Origin: Rhizophagus clarus
Lineage: Eukaryota > Glomeromycota > Glomeromycetes > Glomerales > Glomeraceae
Reading direction: 5' to 3'
Assembly: GCA_015698045.1 (NCBI GenBank)
Contig: BLAL01000193.1
Location: 1-64,000 of the forward strand
Length of the DNA: 64,000 nucleotides
A program made the translations under genes and the position numbers. The notes below the pieces were generated by a model. It was not told the origin of the DNA and searched no databases. It worked only from the letters and a program-made list of their open reading frames with translations. Positions 25,541 to 36,105 of the stretch are shown one piece after another; within the stretch, counting starts at the first letter, position 1, and each line of letters begins with the position of its first letter.

Positions 25541-28360
25541 TTCCAGTTCCAAATAACGATCCCTATACAGCTGGTAATTAATTCACCAGCTACTTTACAA
25601 ACATGGATGAGAGCAAAATATCAGCATGAAAACATAGGCACCCAACAATCAGCAATTCAAAGATTATTCCAAGAAAGATTTTTATCAACAGATAGTCCTG
25701 ATACATATGAAAAAAGAATTCAACCTTTATTATTAAGTGTGGCAGATAATGATGCAACTGTCCTATCATTTTTAAAGAACCACTTATCAGGTGATTTCTA
25801 TACATGGATGAAAATTGCTAACCCAGCCGGTATAGATGCATACTTTACAAATCTAAAGAATATATGGCTAGAATGTAATCCAGCTGTAAGTTCACAAGTA
25901 TATTTTAACAATTAGCTACCTCCTAAGAGACTGCACATATATCACAAAAAGATAATTTTAAAATTTGGTTAGCAAGGGATTTGGCTTATACAGAAATAGA
26001 AACAGATGATGCTACATTAGAAAATTTTATTTATGAAGAACTTAAAAAGAGGTTAGGAGGCCAAACAGTGCATGTTAGAAAGAGTCTCTTTACATCCAGA
26101 AGTATATATGCCACAAAGAAAGTTGTTAGGAAGGTAAAACTAAGCAAAGCATCTGCAAAACAAATCTGGTATTGCTTAACATGTAAAAAGGTTGGTCATA
26201 CAAAGATTAATTGCCCTAAATTTAAATGGACTAAGAAAGTTAATTATGTATATCAAGATGAGGAAGAAGAAGATTCTAAAGACTCCAAAAAATACATAGT
26301 AGAAGAGAAAAAGGATTTAAAAGAAGAGGAAATTAAAGATAATGAATGATAAATATGATGATATTGTTGATGAATCCTAAAACTGCTATGTTATAAAAAA
26401 AAAGTAATGCAAAATGAAATACCTATAAAAAAGAGCATTAAGCCAAAAGGAGAATCCAAGAAACCTCTTACTTTTAAGTCTTGTAAAGCATCAGGTAGTA
26501 TAGTTATAGCTACAGATCAAATGTATCAAATAGCCTTAAAATCTATAATATCATCATTAGTTCCTTATTATATTAGAGAGATCCTTATAGAAATTTTAAA
26601 ATTAATTAATACAATATACTTCAAATTAAAAGATCATTGCTTGAATATTGTTATATTAAATAATATGGTTAAAAAAAAGGAATTGGGATGGGGAATATTA
26701 CAATAAAAATTCAAGATGTCCTATTTCTGCTAAATCAGATTACAAATAGAGTTCTGAATGGGTCAGGTCAGGTCAGATTACATTGTTAACCTGAATCAAA
26801 TAATTTTTTCAGGTCAGGTCAGGTTGGGTAACTTGTTCTGACCTGATTTGACCCGTTTAACCTGAAAATATTCAGATCATTTTGGGTAACCGGATAAACC
26901 TGATTACCCAAAGTTTTATTACGAATATTTTAAATAAAAAATGTTTTAAAAACATTTTTTTTATTAAATTTTCTCTTAAAAAATGTTGCAAAATGTTTTT
27001 TATTAGTAAAATATACTGGAAAAATGTTTTGCAACATTTTTTCATAAAGTTAATTAAAAAAACGTTTTGCAACGTTTTTTTATAAAGCTAATTAAAAAAA
27101 TGTTGTGAAATGTTTCTTTATTAATAAATATACATGAAAAAATGTTTCGCAACATTTTTTCACAAAATTAATTAAAAAAATGTTGCAAAACATTTTTTTA
27201 TTAGTAAAAATATACTGAAACAACATTTCAGAATGTTTTTTCATAAAGTTAATTAAAAAAAACATTGCAAAATATTTTTTTATTAATAAAATACACTAAA
27301 AAATGTTTCACAATGTTTTTTCACAAAATTAATTAAAAAAACGTTGCAAAATGTTTTTTTATTAATAAATATACACTGAAAAAACATTTCACAACATTTT
27401 TTTCATTAGATTAATTAAAAATATTGCAGAACTTTTTTTTATTAAATTGATTTCAGGTTAATAGGTCAATCAGATCAGTCAAACCTATAACCTGACCTAT
27501 TACTGGGTATTGAATTTGATGACCCAATCTGAATATTTTGGGTCAACCTGACAGGTAACCCAAATTGACCCTTACCCATTCAGAACTCTAATTACAAATA
27601 CTAAATAAAAGCTTTTTTTACAAGTTTCAAAAAATAATAAAACTGTCCCAAATGTCTTTAGTTTAAATAATAATATAGTTATAGCAGATTCTACTAAAAT
27701 AAAGGAAATTAATACTATTTTCTCTAATCATGTTTTATTGGAAAACTTGCAAAGCGTCTCAATAAACTGGTTAAAACATTTCATTAAGGCTTATACATCA
27801 GCTCAAAAAAAAAATAACCAAATATATTGGTTAAAGCCTATAGAGATAGATTTTCTTTAGATAAAGAATACCAATAATGTTGTAACTATTTATTGTAAAA
27901 TAAGAGGTTTGGTAATATCTTGTACAATGTTTGATACAGACTCTGATTCTTTCATATTTTTAAATAATATTGCTGAACTTGTCAAAGAATTTTTAGATAT
28001 TAAAATTAATAGAAAAAAAATTCATAGGCTTAATAAGATCACAAGTCAATCTATATTTATTATTAGTACTATAGATAATATTTCCATAATAATTAGTTCT
28101 GAAGAAAATACAGCCATTATTATAGATGAATTTTCTGTTATGCCTGCATAAAAGAACTAGAATGAAAATGCTAAATCTTTAGTAATTCTTAATACTCAAT
28201 GGTAATATCAGGTTGGATGAAAACCTTTAATAAAAAAAGAATTTAAGGCCACATGTAATGGAAAGACTATTACCATTCTCCTATCAGTTCACAAATTCTA
28301 GCGTAATATTTTTACTATAGGAAAGAATCCAAAACCTGTAAAAAAAAACTAGCTGATTAG
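25541..28360 (+). pseudogene. gag-protease relic of a retrotransposon, split by a MITE
   Basis: Successive broken frames: 25,607-25,915 (WMRAKYQHENIGTQQSAIQR, gag-like), 25,981-26,349 with a CCHC knuckle (CLTCKKVGHTKINCP) and acidic tail, 26,407-26,706, then after the 844-bp insertion a frame at 27,909-28,151 with FDTDSDSFIFLNNIAELVKE, which looks like a retropepsin whose DTG/DSG became DTD, and a last piece near 28,215-28,290 (GWKPLIKKEFKATCNGKTIT). The order gag, zinc knuckle, protease is that of a Ty3-type element. Many stops and no reverse transcriptase follow, so this is a dead fragment. Confidence 0.6.
26747..27590. mobile_element. 844-bp hAT-type MITE
   Basis: Terminal inverted repeats TAGAGTTCTGAATGGGT at the left and its complement at the right, flanked by a perfect 8-bp duplication ATTACAAA (26,739-26,746 and 27,591-27,598), the hallmark of hAT insertions. 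Sub-terminal sequence is rich in GGTCAGGTCAGGT words; the centre (26,920-27,440) is an array of palindromic AAAAAATGTTGCAAAACATT units. No transposase. It interrupts the gag-protease relic. Confidence 0.85.
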
Positions 28361-29005
28361 ACTTGTCAATATTGTGAAAAGGAATTTCAATACCCTTATT
28401 TATTTTTACATCATAAATTAATTAAATATTGGACTAATGGTGAGTTTATATTGGATCAAAGTCAAGTTAATAAAGAGTCTATATTGGGTCAAAATTGAAT
28501 TGACAAAGAGTCAGATCAGATCAATAAAAAGTTAGATTAAGTTAACAAAGAGTTTAAAGTAAAACTGGAATGAACTTGAATAGTATACAAAAAATAAAAT
28601 AAACTTACAGATTGCAAGATCAACAAAACACATGATTATGTAATGCAGTAATAGCTTTTTCCCCTTCTTTGTCTAAGAACTGCAAGAGATCAGAAATATC
28701 AAATAGTAATAATTTATTAATATCAGATTTTAGTAATTTTACAACCTCTTCTAACCTTACCATACTGTTCTTAAATTCTTTAATTAATTTTTCTAAATTA
28801 GAAAAAATAAGAGATGAGGAATTATAGTTAGATCAGCTTATCTCTAACTGGTTTTTTTTAGAATTACTTCTCTTTTTTATTGCTTTTTATTTCTTATCTG
28901 CAAAAAATAGTCTAAATTTACATGAAAAAATATATCATACTCTAAAAATATTTGAATTACTTGAAGCTATCTTTGCCTTTCTTAGTTACACAGGTTAAAA
29001 TATGA
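28361..29005. other. non-coding stretch
   Basis: Contains weak direct repeats of GTCAATAAAGAGTC-type words near 28,440-28,550; no gene seen. Confidence 0.35.
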
Positions 29006-29189
29006 AAATTGGTCACTAATCAGTCATATGATCAATTGGTGACCGATTGGAAACTGATTCTTTCATTCTGATACTAATCAGTCACCAATCAGTCATCAAT
29101 CAGCCATATGACTAATTGATAACTGATTGGTGTACAGTTAAAATTTTTAATGAAATTTATAATTATTTTATCACTATTATAATTGAAAT

Positions 29190-30701
29190 AGAATCCAAAT
29201 AATACTAATATAACTCACATACAGGTTTGTGTAGAGTTTATATGAAGTTACTTTTTAAACCTACAAATTGAGTTTACGTAGATCGGTCAATTTGGGAGTA
29301 ACTCACATTTTATGTTTGCGTAGAGTTTATAATAGATATATGTGAATTTATTTTTAAAAAATACTAATTTCGGTAAATGTAAATTATTCAGTATTTACCA
29401 AAATTTATTCTATTTTATTTATTTTTTCACTTTTTTTCAGTATTTTAGACCAAATTTATTTATTTTTATTATTCTTTTTCAGTTTTTAATACCCTAATTC
29501 CAAAAGTCATGTCATATTTTTCAGCTAGTAATACTACAAAAAATAAAAAAAAAAAATAATTAATTAGTTAAAAAAAGAACAATAAAAAACACCTCTCCAC
29601 CCTTCTTTACCTAAATTCTAAAAGTTCGGTCATGCTTTTCATCTGGCAACACTACAAAAAAGAAAAAAAAAATTAATTAATTAGTTAAAAAAACACTAAA
29701 AAACACTTCTCCACCCTTCTTTACTTTAATTTCAAAAGTTCAGTTGTAGTTTTCGTCTAGCAACACTACAAAAAAGAAAAAAAAATTAATAATTTAATTA
29801 ATTAAAAAAAAACAATGAAAAACACCTTCCCAACTCTCTCTTACCTTAATTCTCAAAGTCCGGTCATGTTTTTCGTCTAGCAACACTATAAAAAAGAAAA
29901 AAAAAATAATTAATTAATTAATAATGAAAAACACCTCCCCAACTCTTCCTTACCTTAATTCTAAAAGTCTGGTCATATTTTTCATCTGACAACACTACAA
30001 AAAAGAAAAAAAAAATTAATAATTTAATTAATTAAAAAAAACAATGAAAAACACCTCCCCAACTCTCTCTTACCTTAATTCCAAAAGTCCGGTTATGCTT
30101 TTTGTCTGGCAACACTATAAAAAATAAAAAAAAAGTTAATAATTAATTAAAAAAATAATGAAACACCTTCCCCAACCCTTACTTACCTTAATTCTAAAAA
30201 TCCAGTTATACTTTTCATCCAGCAACACTACAAAAAGAACAAAAAAATAAAAAAAAAGTTAATTAGTTAAAAAAAACACTGAAAAACACTTCTCCACCCT
30301 CCCTTATCTTAATTCCAAAAGTCCGGTCATGCTTTTCATCTGGCAACACTACAAAAAAATAAAAAAAAAGTTAATAACTTAATTAATTAAAAAAAACAAT
30401 GAAAAACACCTCTCCTAACCCTCTCTTACCTTAATCCCAAAAGTCCAGTCATGCTTTTCATCTAGCAATACTATAAAAATAAACTAAATTAAAAAAAGAT
30501 CAGATATTTAGCTTATCTGATTAAATTGGCAAATCACATGACTCTGCCTTTATACCAAATAATTCTTTTATAAATTTAAAAAATTTTTTTTTAACTAAAA
30601 TGTTAATTTGCGTAGTGTTACTATGAAAAAAAAGTTGCATAGAGTTAATAATAAATGCATGCAGATCATTTATGAGTTATATTAGTATTATTTGAGATTC
30701 T
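29190..30701. mobile_element. 1.5-kb inverted-repeat element carrying a micro-exon-like array
   Basis: Left end AGAATCCAAATAATACTAAT continuing TATAACTCA; the complement of the right end reads AGAATCTCAAATAATACTAA with the same continuation. Flanks ATTGAAAT (29,182-29,189) and GTTGAAAT (30,702-30,709) form an 8-bp duplication with one mismatch, compatible with hAT-type insertion. The interior (29,520-30,480) holds nine tandem units of about 113-123 bp. No transposase frame. Confidence 0.6.
29520..30490 (-). repeat. nine tandem units, micro-exon-like on the minus strand
   Basis: Each unit read on the minus strand has a pyrimidine tract ending TTTTTATAG, about 40-45 bp (TGTTGCTAGACGAAAAACAT...), then GTAAGRGAGRG, i.e. 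acceptor, mini-exon, donor. On the plus strand units start with GCAACACTACAAAAAAGAA. The same unit family is found at 47.43-48.87 kb. Confidence 0.75.
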
Positions 30702-31650
30702 GTTGAAATCATATAATTTCAATTAGATTTCAGTTAAAATCAACTCCACTTTCTCTTTTACTTTATTGTTTCCTATTCTCCCTTCCAGTTTCTTTTTCAC
30801 ACTTTCATCTTTCCTATTTTTTTCCCTTTCTCTCTCTTTTATCTTTCCTAGACGACTTCTCAGCCCTTTGGATTATAGGTGAAACTGAAATGAAAATAGC
30901 AATATTAAAATAGTCGGCAAAAATTTCATGGTCAAAATACAAAACTAAAATGAATTTTGACAGTCATAATTAATTACAGGGGCTGAATAAATTACAAAGG
31001 TCAAAATAGGTTATGAGAATCAAAATAAATTATGACTTATGAGAGTCAAATGAATTATAAGGGTTAAAATGGATTTCAGGTTTTTTATCATTATAATGTT
31101 ATATTGTAATTTTTATAATTTTATTGTACATAAAATAACTTTTAATTGTATATATAATAAATATTATAATTTTATTATATAAAAGTATAATATAAAGTAA
31201 TTTATTATCAGTCACCAGAAATGTCACATGCAAATCATTTTCATATTAAAATTATCTTGCGTAATATCAATAGCATTACTTCATTTAGTAGTTAAACATT
31301 AAATTTTTTAATGTACTACACTTATACAAATTAAGAAATTGATAGATTATCATGTGTTCTATCAATTTCTATTCTTACTTTCTGATCTTGAATAATAAAA
31401 TTTTTTTTTATAACGTACGAAAAACTCTCCTTAAAAACACACTTTTTTCAAGATTGAAGTTGAGAAATAAAAAAATATGCAGTTTTAAAAGTAAAAATAT
31501 ATGTAATTTTATGAGTAGAAAAAGTTTTTCTAAGCTTGTAATAGCGGTTATTCAGGTAGTTTTTGTATAAAACATGAAAAACTAAAAAAAACACATTATT
31601 TTTAAATATACATAAATTTTTAGAACGAAATTTCATCACCTTGATCAAAG
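30702..31650. other. non-coding stretch with simple repeats
   Basis: 30,950-31,080 contains short repeats of AAATGAATTATAAGGGT type. The word TGATAGATTATCATGTGTTC at 31,340 recurs inverted at about 52,960. No supported gene. Confidence 0.4.
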
Positions 31651-32245
31651 TAAAGTACCTTTTATTGCTTAAGTAAAGTTGTTTAGCAAAATCCAAAATA
31701 CTTGGATCTTAAATTTTATAAATATAGGTATAATATTTGAAAAAAAACTCGCGTTTTTATAATGGAACTGACAACTAAATCTATTTTACATATTTAGAGC
31801 GTAATTTTGGTACATTGGCAAAATGAAATTGCTTACTGCGGCTTAAGTTATGTTATTCAGAAGTGTCAAATATATTTATATTATAAATTTTTTAAGTATA
31901 TAATAAACATTCATAGAGTAATATATATTTTACAAAACTGCACTAATTTTCAATTTCTAAATTTTTTTACATCTGTTTAGTGACTTCAGAGCGTAATTTC
32001 AATACTTTGATCAAAGTAAACTACATTTTGTTGCTTAAGTAGAGTTGTTTAGGCAGGTTAGATCTATTCGTATCTTAAATATTATAATACTATGATTAAT
32101 ATATATGGAGAAATTAACGTTTATATTTTCTCACTCATTTAGAAATTTTAGAGCATAATTTCAACACTTTGGTCAAAGTAAATTGCCTTTTATTGCTTAA
32201 GTAATATTATTCAGGAGGGTCGAAATTACTTGTATATCAAATTTT
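31651..32245. repeat. second block of the 180-bp satellite
   Basis: Conserved word GCTTAAGTAAAGTTGTTTAG and variants at about 31,670, 31,841, 32,033 and 32,199, each preceded by TTTGATCAAAGTAAA-type sequence, as in the block at 11.4-12.2 kb. Confidence 0.75.
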
Positions 32246-32479
32246 ATAATACGATGATTAATACTTATAGGGGAATTAGCATTTTTTGTAACAGTATTAA
32301 TTTTCGATCTTTAATTTTTTATTATTTTAATAAAGAAAATAGACTATTTTTAAATAAAAATTCAAGTTGAATAATAAAGATTAAATGGGAATTTTTTTTT
32401 ATAAAATCATAAAGGCACTTAATAAGTTTATATTTTTGCTTTTAAATTAAAGTACTATATTATATAAATGTAATGCTAT

Positions 32480-32735
32480 ATTTGATCTGTATTTTTTCAA
32501 TTTTAACTTAATTTAGACCGAAATTACGAGGTTGGCCAAAATTAGCAAAATTTTGGCCAGAATTATGAATTATTGATCAGCAAATTTAACCAGACTTAAT
32601 TAATTTTGGCCAACTTTAATTATATACATGCGCTATACATTTAAAGAGGATACTGTGCCACAAATTTTTTTTTGCTAACCTTAATAAAAAAAATTTGCCT
32701 TATTTTTTTGTGACATTTCCAGTAACTGTTATATT
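32480..32735 (+). repeat. dispersed repeat X, copy 2
   Basis: GGTTGGCCAAAATTAGCAAA, GAATTATGAATTATTGATCA and GACATTTCCAGTAACTGTTA match the copy at 18.56-18.85 kb. Confidence 0.5.
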
Positions 32736-32883
32736 TTATTTATTGTATATAAATAAAGCAATATATAATAAAATTCCCTCTGTTAATCTACTTGCATACA
32801 TTCTAAGTCTGGGTTTGCATAAAGAATTTGGCAATAAAAAACCAAAAAAAATAGAAGAAATGTTAGTATGTTTCTGTTATCGA

Positions 32884-33582
32884 TGCCGGGCTACGCCCAG
32901 CGGAGGCTAAAGCCCCTATACATCCCCCCTCTGGGGTAAAACCCTATCAGATCCCCTTCCAGTTAGGCTCCAGCGCCTTTACGGTGCGTCTCTAACAATA
33001 CCATAGATAAATACCATTTCCCCCGGTCCAACCTACTATATATACTCCTCAGACCATCCTAAGACCAATCATCAGACCATAGAAACATAACAAATAAGCA
33101 TCAAAATCATGAAATAAAGGCAAAATCATATACAACATCAGTGTGGTCTAATGGTCTAAGGAGAATTCCCAAAAAAGTCCTCCAAAAATTAAGGTCCTTA
33201 TATAAAACTTTTTGGAAAAATCTCTCAGACCAGCGAACCAAACCCAAAAGTATCGATTTCACATTTCCAAAGCCTTCAGAACGTCAAATCAGCTAAAATT
33301 CTAGTCCAAAAATTGGTCCAAATTTGTCCTAGGAGAAAAATTCGCTCCTTGGACCAAAATATTAGCACCACTTTTAGGTCAATAACCTTGGTCCAAACTC
33401 TGATATATACTTTTTATACAGATCCATCGGCTGAGTCATTGGTATACTAGTCATCAGTCATTAGTCATCATACTAGTCGTCGATATTGGGCTATACCTAA
33501 AAAGTGGCGATATTACAGGACCTGTTCGTACCTAGGTATATCAACTCAGAGGTGGCTATGCATACAAATATACTGAAAAAAA
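32884..33582. repeat. left terminal inverted repeat
   Basis: Starts TGCCGGGCTACGCCCAGCGG and runs inward to ATACAAATATACTGAAAAA. Matches 46,662-47,363 in reverse complement with few differences. The inner part has many GGTCCA/TGGACC-type words and repeated ACTAGTCATCA, possible protein-binding sites. It ends 80 bp before the helicase ATG. Confidence 0.93.
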
Positions 33583-33584
33583 TC

Positions 33585-33595
33585 GTAATTAAACA
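33585..33595 (+). promoter_or_regulatory. element motif RTAATTAAAYA upstream of helicase
   Basis: GTAATTAAACA, 67 bp before the helicase ATG. It is followed by TCAATATATAGGTATC, an A-rich run and TATACTAAAG, an arrangement repeated on the minus strand before the gene at 44,778. Confidence 0.5.
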
Positions 33596-33662
33596 TGGTC
33601 AATATATAGGTATCAAAAAAAAATAAATTAAACAAAACTTATACTAAAGTATCAAACTAACA

Positions 33663-36029
33663 ATGAGTAACCAAAGTCAATCACACAAAGCATCTCGTGG
33701 TCAATTCCTCTTAGCTACACCTACTCAAGAATTTAGTAGCAAAACTCTTAGAAAGTACTTATATTCAGCTAAGTCTTTTCAACAGCTTGCACCTGCTAAA
33801 GAATATCTGATAAGTTACTTTGCACGTAGTGATACAGGTGTATATAAGTGGTTTCCAAACAATCAAGTTTTCAAGCATTATTCTCGAAAAGTTGCTGAAG
33901 ATTCTTTTATCCAAAGTGATTATATAGAATTCAAAAATAATGAAGGAAAAGTAGTTGGCGCATTTGATATTCAGGCTTGGTTCTTTAGAAATACCCCATT
34001 CTTTATTCCTCAAGTGAACCAATATCAGTCTAAAATATATTGTGGTATAGATGGTGGATACTATATCAATGAATTTGCTGGCTTTCTCCATCCTAATCCA
34101 CCTCCATTTCATGAATTTAGCCAAGAAATTCACAATCAGGTAAAACTAATTATCAATCATATAGAAGAAGTGCTTTGTTCATCAGATAAAAGGCAAGCTT
34201 ACTATATGAAAAATCTGGTCATGCGTATTGCTATTGGCCAAAAGATGCAAAAAACAATGTTTTTATACTCAGGTCCAGGAACAGGTAAAACAATGCTTAC
34301 GTGGTTTCTTCGTGAAAAAGTTCTTGGCCCAAAAATTACTATGAAAACTGCAAATGAAAAAATTATCACTGGGCAGTTTAATAAAGAGCTAGAAGGTAAG
34401 TGCTTATTAATTTTAGAAGAAATGTCTAATTCCAAATCCACAGACTGGATTACTTTTGCAAATCGCCTTAAAGATTTTATAGATAGCGACACTCTAATGA
34501 TAGAAGAAAAATATAGAACATCTTATCCTGTTACCAATATTACAAATCTAATCATTAACAGTAATAATAGCAAGACCATTCGGTTAGATAGAAATGACAG
34601 AAGATATTTCATTCCAGATATCTCAGAAAAGTATGTTAATAATGGTATTGGTATGGACCACTACTATGCTCCATTAAATTCGGCTATAAAAGATCCAGAA
34701 GTTGGTAAAGCCTTTTATTCCTATGCATTAGAATATGTAAAGCTTAATCCAGATTTTGATGAACGTAAGATCCCTATGACAAAAACTAAACTAATGATGA
34801 TAAATAGGGATAATAATAAAGTTCACGAATTCATTAAAGAAAAATATATAATCCAGCATAAAGATCTAGATGAATCCTCATCTACATTATATCACAATTT
34901 TAAAGCTTGGTTTACTACATATGTCAGTTCTAATAAAAAGCCCTCCACTGTACAGGAATTTACTCGTGCATTAGGAGAGCTTGGAATAAAAGCCAAACAA
35001 AAGAGAATTGGAAACCGAAAAGCTAATAAAAAGCTTCAATGGTATTCAGCTACATATGCTGATCTTTATACTATATTTATGAAAAAGAATATGATAGACG
35101 AAGCTGAAAATATTGATATACCTGAAGGTTATGAAGAATCTGAAGTTCTTCGTGATATTCCACCTGAAAGGCTTCCCAATTCTGTTCATGAGCAAAAGAA
35201 AAGTTCACCACCAGTTCCTCCAAAGCCAGTGCATCTAAAGGTAGAAGTGAAAGAAGAAGCGACTTCTCCACCATCTGAATTCACTGCTTCGGAATTTGAA
35301 AACCTAATAAATGGTTATTTAATGGAACTAGATAATCTCATATCAGCTTCAGCTAAACCAGAGCAAGAACCAGAGGTAAAGAAAAAACCAGAGATAGAGC
35401 CAGAACCATATGGAATACCTGGTTCTTCTAAACCAATCGAACCATCTACACCACAAGAATTACCAAAGCAAGACCCAAAGTCAGTTCAAAAAGCTAATCC
35501 AGATCCCATGCCTAAAACGAATACTGCCAAATATTGGGAATGGATAGATAGACATAAATATGACCACATAAAGTCCTGGTACAAGAATTCTCGTGATGAT
35601 ATGATAAATGAGCTATATTCTATATCCCTAGAATGCTGGGCTAAATATATGGATAAAGAAACTCAATATGACTGGGAATTGCTCTTAGCCGAATTGGAAG
35701 AATTTGATAAGGTTGTAAGTAGAGATAGTCTGTATCTTGTCCAATTTGGTGACGCCATAGATAAGCTAAAAGAATGGATCAAATACAATGATGAGGTGGA
35801 TAGGCAAATATCATGTTGTGAACTTGCCAACTATCTAAGAAAATACATTGAGAATAAGGAAACTGTATTTGTAAATCCTCCTTTAGGCTATAAGGTCGCA
35901 AAATTACAACCACAGATAATAGAATGCCATAGCCAAATAAACGAACATGAATGTATGGAGGCCAATAGTGAGGAATGCGAATCTGATTATGACGAAGATG
36001 GCTTATATGATGAAATTGATCAAATATAA
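33663..36029 (+). CDS. SF3 (D5-type) replicative helicase
   Basis: 788 residues, uninterrupted. The helicase core has Walker A GPGTGKT at about 204-210, Walker B with LLILEEM at about 247-253, sensor/motif C NLIINSNN near 295-302 and an arginine-finger region DRNDRRYF near 308-315. This is the order of superfamily 3 AAA+ helicases of the poxvirus D5/DUF5906 kind found in Polintons and large DNA viruses. The region near 395-480 (VHEFIKEKYI ... YADLYTIFM) looks like the winged-helix domain that follows such cores. A Pro/Glu-rich linker (about 510-620) leads to a C-terminal helical, acidic domain of unknown role. The N-terminal 190 residues have no clear primase motif. It would unwind the element during protein-primed replication. 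First gene after the left repeat, same strand as the polymerase; one of the few uninterrupted large genes here. Confidence 0.92.
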   Translation: MSNQSQSHKASRGQFLLATPTQEFSSKTLRKYLYSAKSFQQLAPAKEYLISYFARSDTGVYKWFPNNQVFKHYSRKVAEDSFIQSDYIEFKNNEGKVVGAFDIQAWFFRNTPFFIPQVNQYQSKIYCGIDGGYYINEFAGFLHPNPPPFHEFSQEIHNQVKLIINHIEEVLCSSDKRQAYYMKNLVMRIAIGQKMQKTMFLYSGPGTGKTMLTWFLREKVLGPKITMKTANEKIITGQFNKELEGKCLLILEEMSNSKSTDWITFANRLKDFIDSDTLMIEEKYRTSYPVTNITNLIINSNNSKTIRLDRNDRRYFIPDISEKYVNNGIGMDHYYAPLNSAIKDPEVGKAFYSYALEYVKLNPDFDERKIPMTKTKLMMINRDNNKVHEFIKEKYIIQHKDLDESSSTLYHNFKAWFTTYVSSNKKPSTVQEFTRALGELGIKAKQKRIGNRKANKKLQWYSATYADLYTIFMKKNMIDEAENIDIPEGYEESEVLRDIPPERLPNSVHEQKKSSPPVPPKPVHLKVEVKEEATSPPSEFTASEFENLINGYLMELDNLISASAKPEQEPEVKKKPEIEPEPYGIPGSSKPIEPSTPQELPKQDPKSVQKANPDPMPKTNTAKYWEWIDRHKYDHIKSWYKNSRDDMINELYSISLECWAKYMDKETQYDWELLLAELEEFDKVVSRDSLYLVQFGDAIDKLKEWIKYNDEVDRQISCCELANYLRKYIENKETVFVNPPLGYKVAKLQPQIIECHSQINEHECMEANSEECESDYDEDGLYDEIDQI

Positions 36030-36073
36030 GGGTTAGTTATTTTATTTTTTTCAAATCTAGTAATGAAAAATTA

Positions 36074-36084
36074 GTAATTAAATA
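36074..36084 (+). promoter_or_regulatory. element motif upstream of polymerase
   Basis: GTAATTAAATA, about 21 bp before the polymerase ATG. Confidence 0.4.
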
Positions 36085-36105
36085 AATACTATATATTTCA
36101 AAAAA

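Noticed and set aside
31352-31696. Opposing ORFs of 72 and 82 residues
   Set aside because: AT-rich chance frames; no motif, and part lies in satellite sequence.
33765-34492. Minus-strand ORFs inside the helicase gene
   Set aside because: Antisense shadows of a strongly supported gene.
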